Assembly: GCA_009844425.1 (NCBI GenBank)
Contig: VYBN01000011.1
Coordinates: 1-64,000, forward strand
Length of the DNA: 64,000 nt
Reading direction: 5' to 3'
Source of the DNA: Gammaproteobacteria bacterium
Lineage (GTDB): Bacteria; Pseudomonadota; Gammaproteobacteria; Steroidobacterales; Foliamicaceae
Both the position numbers and the translations under genes were made by a program. The notes under the pieces were generated by a model. The model did not search any database, had not been told where the DNA came from, and was given only the letters and a program-made list of their open reading frames with translations. Of this stretch, positions 40,273 to 49,487 are shown one piece after another (position 1 is the first letter of the stretch; the number at the start of each line of letters is the position of its first letter).

Positions 40273-41202
40273 ATGGCTGTTCCAGATTTCCAGTCTTTAA
40301 TGCTTCCGGTCCTCAAGGCGCTTGCCGGCGGCGATGTGATTCCGGTGGCGAAATTACGTGCTCGTATCGCTGCTGCCGAAGGAATGACGGATGAAGACAT
40401 CCGTGAGATGTTGCCGAGCGGGCGCCAAGCCAAATTCACGAACCGCATTGCTTGGGCCTTAGTGCATCTCGGAAGTGCCGGTTTGACCGAACGCAACGGG
40501 CGCGGAGTCTATAAGTTGACGACCGACGGCGAGACGCTTCTGGCTGATCCACCGACCCGCATTAATTTGAGATATCTTGCCCGGTATCCAACCTATGTTG
40601 AATGGAGATCCGCCGGAAGAGACCGGCCTGCGGTCGACAGGTCGAATACCCCGCCGCCGGAAGATTCGACGGAAACTCCCGAGGAAGTCTTGGAAAATGC
40701 AGCCCGGCTTTTGCGTCAGTCGCTGGAGACTGAAGTGCTCGACCGGGTTCGCAATGCAGAACCGGATTTTCTCGAAAGGGTAGTTGTCGATTTGCTGATC
40801 GCGATGGGCTATGGCGGCGGCGAGTCCGCGATGGGCCGCGTGACAGGACGTTCAGGCGATGGAGGAATCGACGGTACGATTCGGGAAGACGCGCTCGGCT
40901 TGGATGAAGTCTATTTGCAAGCAAAGAGACACGGCGTTGGCAATACGGTGGGCGCACACGACCTACGTAATTTCGCTGGCGCGATAGATGCTGCGGGCAC
41001 GACCAAGGGGGTATTCGTCACCACCGCCGACTTTACTCGCGCCGCGCGGGATTACGTGATGCGGAGTCCCAAGCGGATTATTCTTATCGATGGCGAAAAA
41101 CTTGCCAGCCTCATGGTGAAGCATGGAATCGGTGTGCGCACGCGCGTGCAACACGAAATAAAACGAATCGACGAAGATTACTTCGATCAGGAAGCTTTTT
41201 GA
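40273..41202 (+). CDS. Mrr-type restriction endonuclease
   Basis: N-terminal winged-helix-like region; LIAMGYGGG...GRSGDGGIDGTIREDALGLDEVYLQAKRH. Confidence 0.92.
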   Translation: MAVPDFQSLMLPVLKALAGGDVIPVAKLRARIAAAEGMTDEDIREMLPSGRQAKFTNRIAWALVHLGSAGLTERNGRGVYKLTTDGETLLADPPTRINLRYLARYPTYVEWRSAGRDRPAVDRSNTPPPEDSTETPEEVLENAARLLRQSLETEVLDRVRNAEPDFLERVVVDLLIAMGYGGGESAMGRVTGRSGDGGIDGTIREDALGLDEVYLQAKRHGVGNTVGAHDLRNFAGAIDAAGTTKGVFVTTADFTRAARDYVMRSPKRIILIDGEKLASLMVKHGIGVRTRVQHEIKRIDEDYFDQEAF

Positions 41203-41241
41203 GGCCATGTGAAACCTAAACAAAGAGAGCGAGGTGAGGAA

Positions 41242-42264
41242 ATGAAGAGATTCGCTGTGATTGGAATAATGGTGTTGGTGGCGATTATGGTTCTGACTTA
41301 TTTCCAGGTTGCTGGCCGTTCTGCGGATATAGAGAAGATAAACGAAGCGGCGTCTTCGGAGGCGCTTGCTGAAGATTTGTCCGACGCGGAGCCACCAGTT
41401 TCTTCTGGGAAAGAAAAATCAGACGCGGCGGCACAGCTGATTCCTGAGGACCAAATTCGATATAGCGAAAAATCGGGCGCGAAAACGTCATTCGAACTCG
41501 ATCTTGGAGAAATCGGGTATGTGGATGTGTATTCCATTCTGCAAGACCGCAACCCCTACAGCATCGTTGCCTTGGTACAGAATCACCGTGCTTATACCGG
41601 CGCAGGTGATGTGCTGGAATTGGGAATCGAGTCAACGGGTGGCTCTCCAGAAAGGTATAACGCGCGTTTTGTCCAAGTCATTGACGGTGCGCCTACCGAA
41701 GCTCGGGGCAGCGTCTCTTTCGATTCAAGTGGTTTGGTGCATGCGATTTACGGCAGTCTCCTGGATACGCAAATGGTTGGAACTGGAAACGTAGTAATAG
41801 CGCAAGCCGAGGCCGAAGCCGTTGCGGTGGAGGCGGCGCGCCGTTTCTTGGAGTCTCGCCGGGACGAGGTCGCTGAGAGCGGTCAACCCTTGAAAATGGA
41901 AGCTTTGCCTGGGGAATTGCGCTACGTTACGGCCACGGACACCGGCAATGCGCTGCGCGCGGAATGGCGCGTGCCCGTTTCCATATACGGTCCGCCCTTT
42001 ATTGTGCAAGTCTTGGTGGATGCAAAGACGGGCAAGGTTGTCAGTGTCAAGAGTCTTATTGAAACCGCAACCGTGTCAGCGGGACGCCCGGGGTACAGAC
42101 CTGCCCTAACGGTCCGGCAGATTTTGCGGGCGGTCGCTACCACGGTGCTGAAAAAGGGAGACTCCAACGCTCCCGGCGGTGGCGCGCAACCGGCGGTCAA
42201 GCGTAGCCAGGGTTGCACTGCGCCGCAAAGCCACTTCCATGTAGGCGGCGTCGTACACGGTTAA
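41242..42264 (+). CDS. PepSY/FTP-propeptide-like exported protein, apparently lacking a peptidase domain
   Basis: Single N-terminal TM segment; AEWRVPVSIYGPPFIVQVLVDAKTGKVVSVKSLIETAT; 3' end overlaps vapC on the opposite strand. Confidence 0.5.
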   Translation: MKRFAVIGIMVLVAIMVLTYFQVAGRSADIEKINEAASSEALAEDLSDAEPPVSSGKEKSDAAAQLIPEDQIRYSEKSGAKTSFELDLGEIGYVDVYSILQDRNPYSIVALVQNHRAYTGAGDVLELGIESTGGSPERYNARFVQVIDGAPTEARGSVSFDSSGLVHAIYGSLLDTQMVGTGNVVIAQAEAEAVAVEAARRFLESRRDEVAESGQPLKMEALPGELRYVTATDTGNALRAEWRVPVSIYGPPFIVQVLVDAKTGKVVSVKSLIETATVSAGRPGYRPALTVRQILRAVATTVLKKGDSNAPGGGAQPAVKRSQGCTAPQSHFHVGGVVHG

Positions 42265-42546
42265 TTCGTGTCTGCGGGCAAGGTCGAGCATCAGAGATTC
42301 ATCATGTTCGTTATCCAGTTCGATGCCAAGCGCCAGGCTATCCGCCAGGGTGTCGCGCACCTGCTGCGGCGAGATTCGGCCACGCCGCTCATTTACCAGT
42401 AAGGCATTGCGCAACTCGTACCACCATATCCGCGGGGCCACTCCGCCATGGTTTGCGACATGACGCATCGCGCCAGTAGCCTCGGGATGGTCTTCATCGC
42501 CCATGCACCAGGCAAGGAAAACGGAATTGTCGATCACCAGAGACAT
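42106..42546 (-). CDS. vapC: VapC-type PIN toxin
   Basis: SLVIDNSVFLAWCMGDE; LTVYDAAYMEVALRRSATLATLDRRLRATA. Confidence 0.9.
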   Translation of the reverse strand: MSLVIDNSVFLAWCMGDEDHPEATGAMRHVANHGGVAPRIWWYELRNALLVNERRGRISPQQVRDTLADSLALGIELDNEHDESLMLDLARRHELTVYDAAYMEVALRRSATLATLDRRLRATAGSVGVSLFQHRGSDRPQNLPDR

Positions 42547-42788
42547 CAGTACTTGTGCCCTTCGTGGACCGACGCCATCAATTCCGCCAAAGGCGCGCGG
42601 GTCAGACGCTTTCGCCTCTCCATGATGCGCCCCGCCGCCTTTTCTGCGAGTTCGCGTTCCGTCGCCACAGGCGTAAGCTGGGCAACAGGCCTTCCGTGCC
42701 GCGTAATGATGAGGCTTTCGCCGCGCGCTACGCGGTCCAGCAGGCGAGGCAGGTGAGTCTTGGCCTCGTAGGCTCCAACAATTTCCAT
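42546..42788 (-). CDS. vapB: Phd/YefM-type antitoxin
   Basis: YEAKTHLPRLLDRVARGESLIITRHGRPVAQLTPV; 1-nt overlap with vapC. Confidence 0.92.
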   Translation of the reverse strand: MEIVGAYEAKTHLPRLLDRVARGESLIITRHGRPVAQLTPVATERELAEKAAGRIMERRKRLTRAPLAELMASVHEGHKY

Positions 42789-42950
42789 AGTTCGTTCCTT
42801 GCTGATTTAGACCAGACTATACAACCAGTCGGAAATAGGAACAACCGCAGTCTTTATCTTCGAGACAGTTGCGGCTGGTGTTTGGCCGGCGAGATTCTGA
42901 GGTAGGCCGCACAGTCCCCAGCAACGAGGCTCGCACGTGCGATCCGGCGG

Positions 42951-44036
42951 TCAGCCGGCGTCGAGCGTGGCGAGTTGTTCGGCCTCCATATGCTGGCGCA
43001 GCGGCTCGATGATTCCGTCGAGGTCGCCTTCCATGATCTGCGGAAGCTTGTAGAGGCTCAGGTTGATGCGGTGGTCGGTGACCCGACCCTGCGGAAAATT
43101 GTAAGTACGGATGCGCTCGGAGCGGTCGCCGCTGCCCACCTGCGAGCGCCTTTCCTCCGCACGCTCGCGCTCCAGGCGGCTTTGCTCGGCGTCCAATAAT
43201 CGCGCGCGCAGCAGCGACAGCGCCCGGGCGCGGTTCTTGTGCTGCGAGCGCTCGTCCTGACACTCGACGACGATTCCCGTGGGCAGGTGCGTAAGGCGGA
43301 CCGCGGAATCGGTCTTGTTGACGTGCTGGCCGCCGGCGCCTGACGCGCGATAGGTATCGACCCGCAGGTCGCCGGGATCGATCTCGATTTCTCCCGTTTC
43401 CTCGGCTTCCGGAAGCACCGCCACGGTGCAGGCCGAGGTGTGAATCCGTCCTTGCGACTCCGTTTCCGGCACCCGCTGCACGCGATGAGCGCCGGACTCG
43501 AACCGCAGGTAGGAAAAGACCCGCTTGCCGGCCAGCCGGCAGACGATTTCCTTGTAGCCGCCGTGTTCGCCCTCGCTCATCTGGATGATCTCCTGCTTCC
43601 AGCCGCGCGCCTCCGAATAGCGGGTGTACATGCGGAACAGGTCGCCGGCGAAAATCGCCGCTTCGTCTCCGCCGGTGCCGGCGCGGATCTCGAGGTACAC
43701 GTCGCGCGCGTCGCGCGGGTCGGGCTTGAGCAAAAAGCGGCGCAACCGGACTTCGAGGGCCGCCTGCTCGCGCCGCGCTTCCTCGGCCTCCTCCCGCGCC
43801 AGCTCGCGCAGTTCCTCGTCGTCGCCGCCGAGCATTTCTTCCGCCGAAGCCTCCGTTTGCAGCGCCCGCTCCAGGCGGTCCAGCAGGCTGGCCAGGGGCT
43901 GAAGGCGCGCGTGCTCGCGCCCGGCATCGCGCCGGCGCACCGGATCGGAAAGCACTTCCGGATCGGCCAGCGACGCCTCAAGTTGTTGAAAACGGGCCTT
44001 GAGGCCGCGGAGTTTTTCCAGCAGGGCGGTGTTCAT
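42951..44036 (-). CDS. prfA: Peptide chain release factor 1
   Basis: [63 protein letters not shown]. Confidence 0.97.
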   Translation of the reverse strand: MNTALLEKLRGLKARFQQLEASLADPEVLSDPVRRRDAGREHARLQPLASLLDRLERALQTEASAEEMLGGDDEELRELAREEAEEARREQAALEVRLRRFLLKPDPRDARDVYLEIRAGTGGDEAAIFAGDLFRMYTRYSEARGWKQEIIQMSEGEHGGYKEIVCRLAGKRVFSYLRFESGAHRVQRVPETESQGRIHTSACTVAVLPEAEETGEIEIDPGDLRVDTYRASGAGGQHVNKTDSAVRLTHLPTGIVVECQDERSQHKNRARALSLLRARLLDAEQSRLERERAEERRSQVGSGDRSERIRTYNFPQGRVTDHRINLSLYKLPQIMEGDLDGIIEPLRQHMEAEQLATLDAG

Positions 44037-44097
44037 GGTCGTTTCCGCGTGGGGCCTTTTGACCGGCGGTGCCTGGCACTGAGGCTATTATCGCAGT

Positions 44098-45747
44098 GTG
44101 GATGTTCGTCCCCGGGCCAGGCTGGCCGCCGTCTTTCTCGCAGGGTTCCTGCTCGCGGCTTGCGCGAGCGCGCAGATGTGGCTGGCCGAGGCCGGCTGGC
44201 CGGCGTTTCCGGGTAGTGAGGCCCGCGCTCTGCTGGCTGAAGCGCAACGATCGCCGGAAGGCGCAGCGACAGCGTCGAAGGCCCGGGATGCGGCGGAGTT
44301 CGCGTTCCGGCGCGATCTCTATGCCCTTGCCCTGGAAGCGGCGATCTTGTGGCATGCAAGCGACAGTGGCGATCCGGAAGTCCTGGCGCTGCTGACGGCC
44401 CTGCACGCGGCTGCCGGAGACATGCCGGCGGCGTTCGAGGCGGCGCGCGCCGGTCTTTCCACGGATGCGGATGACGGCCGCTTTCTCGCAGCGCTCGAGG
44501 AGCGGCTGAACGGGATCAATTCGAATGCGCTGACCACGGCGGACCTGGAGCCGCTGACCGCCCGGTTGGCCGCCGGGCATCCCGAATCGCCCGATGTCGT
44601 GAGTCTCGCGGCGCGGGTTGCGCTTGCCGCGAACGAATTCTCGCAGGCCGCCCGTCTGGCCGATCTACTGTTGCGCCGCGATCCCCTGGCCGACGATGCG
44701 CATGCGCTCGCGGCCACCGCGCTGTTGCGCGCCGGCGAGCCGGATGCCGCGCTCGCGCGGCTGACGGAGCAACTGGCCACTCGCGACAGCCTGGCGCTGG
44801 AACAGAACTACGTGGTGTTGCTTCTGGAGGCGCGCCAGCCGCGCGAGGCCTTGAGCCGCCTCAGGAATCTACGCGCGGCCAACCCGGGCTCGCTGGACCT
44901 GGCCATGCAGGAGGCGAGGATTCTGCAGGCGCTGGGTGCGGGCAATATCGCCGAGCCGATATATCTTGAGCTTTTTTCGCGCGGTTACCGGTCCGATTCC
45001 TGCCGGCTGGCCCTGGGACAGATCGCCGCCGGGCGCGAGGATTGGCTGGAGTCGATCGAGTGGCTCGCCGGGATCGAGTCGGACCGGCTTGCGCCTGCGG
45101 CCACGGAGTTGCTGGTCAGGGCATTCGTCGCGAAGGATGAAATCGACGAAGCGCTGGCAACCCTGCTGGATCATGTCAGGCGTTATCCCCGGCACGCTTT
45201 CGAAAGCCTGCCGCTGTTCGCCTTCGCGATGCGGGCCGCCGGCCGGGACGTCCAGGCGTTGGCGGCATATGAGCAAGCCCTTCGCTACCGGCCGCAGAGC
45301 CGCCGCCTGAGGATGCAGAGGGCGCACCTGCTGCTGGACCTCGAGGAACACCGCAGGGCCATACGCGAGATGGAGGACCTGCTGGACGACTACCCGCGCG
45401 ACCCGGAAGTGCTCAATGCCCTGGGATACACGCTGGCGGACCGGGGCATACGCCTTGAGGAGGCCCACGGGCACATCAGCCTGGCGCTGGAGCTCGATCC
45501 CGGCTCGCCCGCGATCGTGGACAGCATGGGCTGGGTGCTTTACCGCCTTGGCAGAAAGAAGGAGGCGGTGCCGCTGCTGGAGCAGGCGCTTGAGAGCCTT
45601 CCGCATCCCGAAGTCGCCGCCCACCTTTGCGAGGTCCTGTACGAGCTGGGACAGATTGATCGGGCCGACGAACTGCTTCGCGAATCGCTGGCGCAGTACG
45701 ACGACACCGCCCTCCTGGAGGCAGTCCGGGAAAGGTATTCGCGGTGA
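44098..45747 (+). CDS. Tetratricopeptide-repeat lipoprotein
   Basis: Lipobox-like LLAACAS; repeated TPR units; LNALGYTLADRGIRLEEAHGHISLALELDPGSPAIVDSMGWVLYRLG. Confidence 0.85.
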   Translation: MDVRPRARLAAVFLAGFLLAACASAQMWLAEAGWPAFPGSEARALLAEAQRSPEGAATASKARDAAEFAFRRDLYALALEAAILWHASDSGDPEVLALLTALHAAAGDMPAAFEAARAGLSTDADDGRFLAALEERLNGINSNALTTADLEPLTARLAAGHPESPDVVSLAARVALAANEFSQAARLADLLLRRDPLADDAHALAATALLRAGEPDAALARLTEQLATRDSLALEQNYVVLLLEARQPREALSRLRNLRAANPGSLDLAMQEARILQALGAGNIAEPIYLELFSRGYRSDSCRLALGQIAAGREDWLESIEWLAGIESDRLAPAATELLVRAFVAKDEIDEALATLLDHVRRYPRHAFESLPLFAFAMRAAGRDVQALAAYEQALRYRPQSRRLRMQRAHLLLDLEEHRRAIREMEDLLDDYPRDPEVLNALGYTLADRGIRLEEAHGHISLALELDPGSPAIVDSMGWVLYRLGRKKEAVPLLEQALESLPHPEVAAHLCEVLYELGQIDRADELLRESLAQYDDTALLEAVRERYSR

Positions 45748-46343
45748 GGCGGAAAGCGGCGTTTAGCGGATTCCTGGTTGCTGTCGCATGGCTGCTTGCG
45801 GGCTGCACGGCGGCAGGCAATCGTGTCCCCGCCGTCCTGGATTCGGCCGCGCTGGCGGAACTTGAATCGTGGGGGCTGCGCGGCCGGGTGGCGCTGAACC
45901 GGGAGGGCCGGGGTGCGCAGGCCAACGTACTGTGGCGCCAGGAGGGCCCCCTGGCGCGGCTGGAATTGAGCGGACCCTGGGGCGTGGGCGCCGAGCGCGT
46001 GCGGATCGAGGACGGCGACGTCAACCTGTTCAGCGAGGGCGACTGGGTTTCGATGTGCGCGCCCGGCATGCGGATCGATGAGCTGGAGATGTTGTGCGAC
46101 AGCGCGCCGCTGCAAAGCCTTCCCTACTGGTTGCGCGGACTGCCGGATCCCGATTCTCCGTTCACCGAATACAGTTCCGGGCAGGGCGCAGTGCGGGAAT
46201 TCCGCCAGGACGGCTGGCGTATCGAGGTGAACGCGCTGGCCCGCTCGGGCGACCTTGCCGTTCCCCGCAGGCTCAATATATCCGGCCCGGGCGCTTCCAT
46301 GAGGGTCGCCATCACGAACTGGGAGTTGCCGCCTGCCCGCTGA
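45744..46343 (+). CDS. lolB: Outer-membrane lipoprotein LolB
   Basis: AWLLAGCTA lipobox, LRGRVALNREGRGAQANVLWRQEG, LPYWLRGLPDP. Confidence 0.85.
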   Translation: MRRKAAFSGFLVAVAWLLAGCTAAGNRVPAVLDSAALAELESWGLRGRVALNREGRGAQANVLWRQEGPLARLELSGPWGVGAERVRIEDGDVNLFSEGDWVSMCAPGMRIDELEMLCDSAPLQSLPYWLRGLPDPDSPFTEYSSGQGAVREFRQDGWRIEVNALARSGDLAVPRRLNISGPGASMRVAITNWELPPAR

Positions 46344-46358
46344 GCCGGCCGGTCTCAA

Positions 46359-47915
46359 GTGGTAACTCCCGCCCCAAGACTGGAAATTACCGGCGAATTC
46401 ACGCGTGCGCTGAAGTGCATGGAGCAGGGCAGAAAGCACCTGCTGATTACCGGTAGCGCGGGTACCGGAAAGTCCACGCTGCTGTGGCTGTTTTGTGAAA
46501 GTGTGGATTGGGACCCGGTGGTTCTGGCGCCCACCGGCGTGGCGGCACTGAATGTCGGCGGCCAGACGGTGCATCGGTTCTTCGGATTCGGTATCGACAT
46601 CACCCCGGAGTCCGCAGGCAAACGCCGTCCGCGGAATCCCAAGCTGTACAGGAGTCTCAAAACCCTGATTATCGACGAGGTATCAATGCTGCGCGCCGAT
46701 CTGCTCGATTGCGTGGATTTGTTCCTCAAGCGTCACGGACCGCTTCCTGGCCAGCCTTTCGGTGGGGTGCACATGGTATTTATCGGCGACCTGTATCAAT
46801 TACCGCCGGTAGTGACCGGATTGGAACGGGAGGCTTTGAAGCAGCGTTACGAAACGCCGCACTTTTTCAGTGCTCAGGCGCTTGCGGGCCTGGAGCTGGA
46901 AGCCGTGGAGCTCACGAAAATCTTCAGGCAGCGTGACAGGGCCTTCGCCGGGTTGTTGAACCGGGTTCGCAAGAACGCCATAGAAAGCGGTGATATCGAG
47001 CGCCTGAACGAGCGGGTGAATGCGCATTTTAAGCCCCCGGTAGGGCATGGATACATCACGCTTACGGGCACCAACCGCAAGGCGGACTCTATAAATGAAA
47101 CGTGCCTGGATGCTCTGCCTGCCCCGGAACACGAATCCCGAGCGGTGATTCAAGGTGATTTCGCACGCGAGTACTACCCTACGCAAGACTGTCTAAGATT
47201 CAAGGAGGGTGCTCAGGTCATGCTGTTGAATAATGACAGCTCACAGCGTTGGGTGAACGGCAGCATCGGTGTGATTGAGAATGTTACTATCGGCGCCGGT
47301 GAGGAATACGTCCTAGTTCGTCTGGCCGACTCGGGACGGCTGGCGCATGTGGAACCGCATGAATGGGAGCTGATCCGGTTCGAGCTGAACGACGGAACTA
47401 TCGTTTCCAGCCCCGCGGGCACGTTCACCCAGTTTCCGTTTCGGCTGGCATGGGCGGTGACCGTGCATAAGAGTCAAGGAAAGACTTTCGACCGCATGGT
47501 GATCGATCTGGATCGGGTGTTCGCCACTGGCCAAACCTATGTCGCGTTGAGCCGCTGCACTACCCTTGAGGGCCTGGTGCTGACTCGACCGATTACCGTC
47601 GGCTCAATCCGCTGCGACTGGCGGGTTCAGCGGTTCTTGACAGGCGAGCAGTACAAGCGCGCTGAACGCAAGATATCCACGGGCGAAAAGCTTGAGATCA
47701 TTGAGCAGGCAATAGACGCCGGCGCGGAGCTGGAAATGGAATACCTCAAACGCAACGATGTGCGCACGCTCCGTCGCGTCCGCCCGCTCGAAGTGGGCAT
47801 TCGCTCGTACTCAAGCCGTGAATTCCTAGGGATGCGCGCCTGGTGCGCGCTGCGAAAAGACGAGCGCACTTTCCGCATCGACCGCATCCTCTCCCTTGCA
47901 ATTTCCATCGACTGA
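46359..47915 (+). CDS. PIF1/RecD-like ATP-dependent DNA helicase
   Basis: LLITGSAGTGKSTLL Walker A; LIIDEVSMLRADLLD; FIGDLYQLPPVV; LAWAVTVHKSQGKTFDRMVIDL. Confidence 0.9.
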   Translation: MVTPAPRLEITGEFTRALKCMEQGRKHLLITGSAGTGKSTLLWLFCESVDWDPVVLAPTGVAALNVGGQTVHRFFGFGIDITPESAGKRRPRNPKLYRSLKTLIIDEVSMLRADLLDCVDLFLKRHGPLPGQPFGGVHMVFIGDLYQLPPVVTGLEREALKQRYETPHFFSAQALAGLELEAVELTKIFRQRDRAFAGLLNRVRKNAIESGDIERLNERVNAHFKPPVGHGYITLTGTNRKADSINETCLDALPAPEHESRAVIQGDFAREYYPTQDCLRFKEGAQVMLLNNDSSQRWVNGSIGVIENVTIGAGEEYVLVRLADSGRLAHVEPHEWELIRFELNDGTIVSSPAGTFTQFPFRLAWAVTVHKSQGKTFDRMVIDLDRVFATGQTYVALSRCTTLEGLVLTRPITVGSIRCDWRVQRFLTGEQYKRAERKISTGEKLEIIEQAIDAGAELEMEYLKRNDVRTLRRVRPLEVGIRSYSSREFLGMRAWCALRKDERTFRIDRILSLAISID

Positions 47916-48103
47916 TCACCCATCCGCAAGCATCACAACAACCCTTCTGGCCGTATAGGCAGACAGCAATCGTCTGTTCTTCTGTGGTGTAACATGCAAA
48001 TTCACAACGGACGAAGGATCGACACCCATGGTTAGGCTTGGGAAGCACCAGCAGAATGCCCGGCATGGCAGAGCTAATCCTTGGTCGATGTGGGCCGTTG
48101 CCA

Positions 48104-49471
48104 ATGATTAGAAGGAGCGACCTTCCATTTGGCAGCGAGTTCTCGCCCTCGCAGATCCGTCTTACTGAAGTGCTGGAATTTGCGGTTAACCATGACGGCG
48201 ACTGGCGCGCGTTTGAGGAAGCCGTTCGCTCGGCCTATTTCGACGGACACAGGACCAGCGCGAAAAACCGAGCCAAACTCGCAAACAACACCAAGCTGGG
48301 AATGATCGCTTACGGGATTATTGACCGGGATGCTGCTCTTACCGAGCTGGGAACGCAGCTCCATGATCTGGCCGAAGATGAAGATGCGCTGCATGACCGG
48401 CTGGCCAAGCATATTCTTCTCAATCTTCATGGAATGACGCTCATCCAGTGTATTCGCGATATGGTCGCGGCTGGTGAGCCTGTCAATCTCACCACCCTTC
48501 GGGAGGGTCTCGCTGCGCGCGGAATCCACTACCCATCCGGCGGCAAGCATCCGAGCATCATGCGGCTTTGGCTTGCAAAGGCCGGCGTGTTTGTGGGCCG
48601 TCGATGGCGAATTGATGAACGCCGAGCGGAGGAAGTCCTCGGCATCAATCCGGACGAGTTTGTGGTTCTGGGTGATCTCTCCGTGGAGCAGAGAGCTTTC
48701 CTGAAGGCTCTTGCAAACACGGGAACGACTGAACCTCAGCCCGCAAACGCCATCGCCAGACTGGCCGCGGCGACTTACGGCGTCAAATTCCCGGAGAAAA
48801 GCCTGCCGAAGCTTGTGCTCAATAATCTGGAGAACGCAGGCTACATCACGACCGAAAAGACCACGAGAGGACGCGGCGCTAAACCATTCCAGGTTACTCC
48901 CACGGAAAAGCTTGCCACCGATGTAATTGAATCTCTTCTTGAGCAACTTAGCGGCCAGACCGACCCAAAGCTTATGGCTCTATTGAGGACCCCACTCTCC
49001 AGTATTCTGAGCGAGATGCAGTCCAGGAATCGATACACCGCCGGGCTTGCTCTGGAGGCGCTTGCTTTCAAGATCATGCGCCTGCTCGATATGACCTATA
49101 TTGCTACCCGGTTGCGTGCAAACCAGACAGGCGGCGCGGAAGTGGATCTGATTTTTGAGAGCGCCCGACTGGTGTTTTCCCGGTGGCAAGTACAGTGTAA
49201 AAACACGGCTCGCGTTTCGCTTGATGATGTAGCCAAGGAAGTGGGTCTCACTCACTTTCTTAGGAGCAATGTGATTGTGATCGTTACTACGGGTCAAATT
49301 GGCGGCGAGGCCAGACGGTACGCCAACAGAATCATGGATGTTTCCAATCTGGCCATTGTCATGCTGGATGGTGAAGACCTGGGCGCCATCAGCGAACGCC
49401 CGGCCGAGATACTCCGAGCGTTCCAACGCGAGGCTCGACACGCCATGAATCTGAAGAAACTCGATCTCTAG
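48104..49471 (+). CDS. Putative restriction endonuclease with C-terminal PD-(D/E)XK fold
   Basis: GGAEVDLIFESARLVFSRWQVQCKN nuclease-like motif; adjacent methyltransferase. Confidence 0.75.
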   Translation: MIRRSDLPFGSEFSPSQIRLTEVLEFAVNHDGDWRAFEEAVRSAYFDGHRTSAKNRAKLANNTKLGMIAYGIIDRDAALTELGTQLHDLAEDEDALHDRLAKHILLNLHGMTLIQCIRDMVAAGEPVNLTTLREGLAARGIHYPSGGKHPSIMRLWLAKAGVFVGRRWRIDERRAEEVLGINPDEFVVLGDLSVEQRAFLKALANTGTTEPQPANAIARLAAATYGVKFPEKSLPKLVLNNLENAGYITTEKTTRGRGAKPFQVTPTEKLATDVIESLLEQLSGQTDPKLMALLRTPLSSILSEMQSRNRYTAGLALEALAFKIMRLLDMTYIATRLRANQTGGAEVDLIFESARLVFSRWQVQCKNTARVSLDDVAKEVGLTHFLRSNVIVIVTTGQIGGEARRYANRIMDVSNLAIVMLDGEDLGAISERPAEILRAFQREARHAMNLKKLDL

Positions 49472-49487
49472 CGCTGGAGGCGCAACG

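Noticed and set aside
42126-42185. GGGAGCGTTGGAG...TCTCCC near the vapC 3' end resembling element E
   Set aside because: Only 13 nt match with no conserved core or paired ~30-bp arms; can be explained as a simple terminator-like hairpin or chance.
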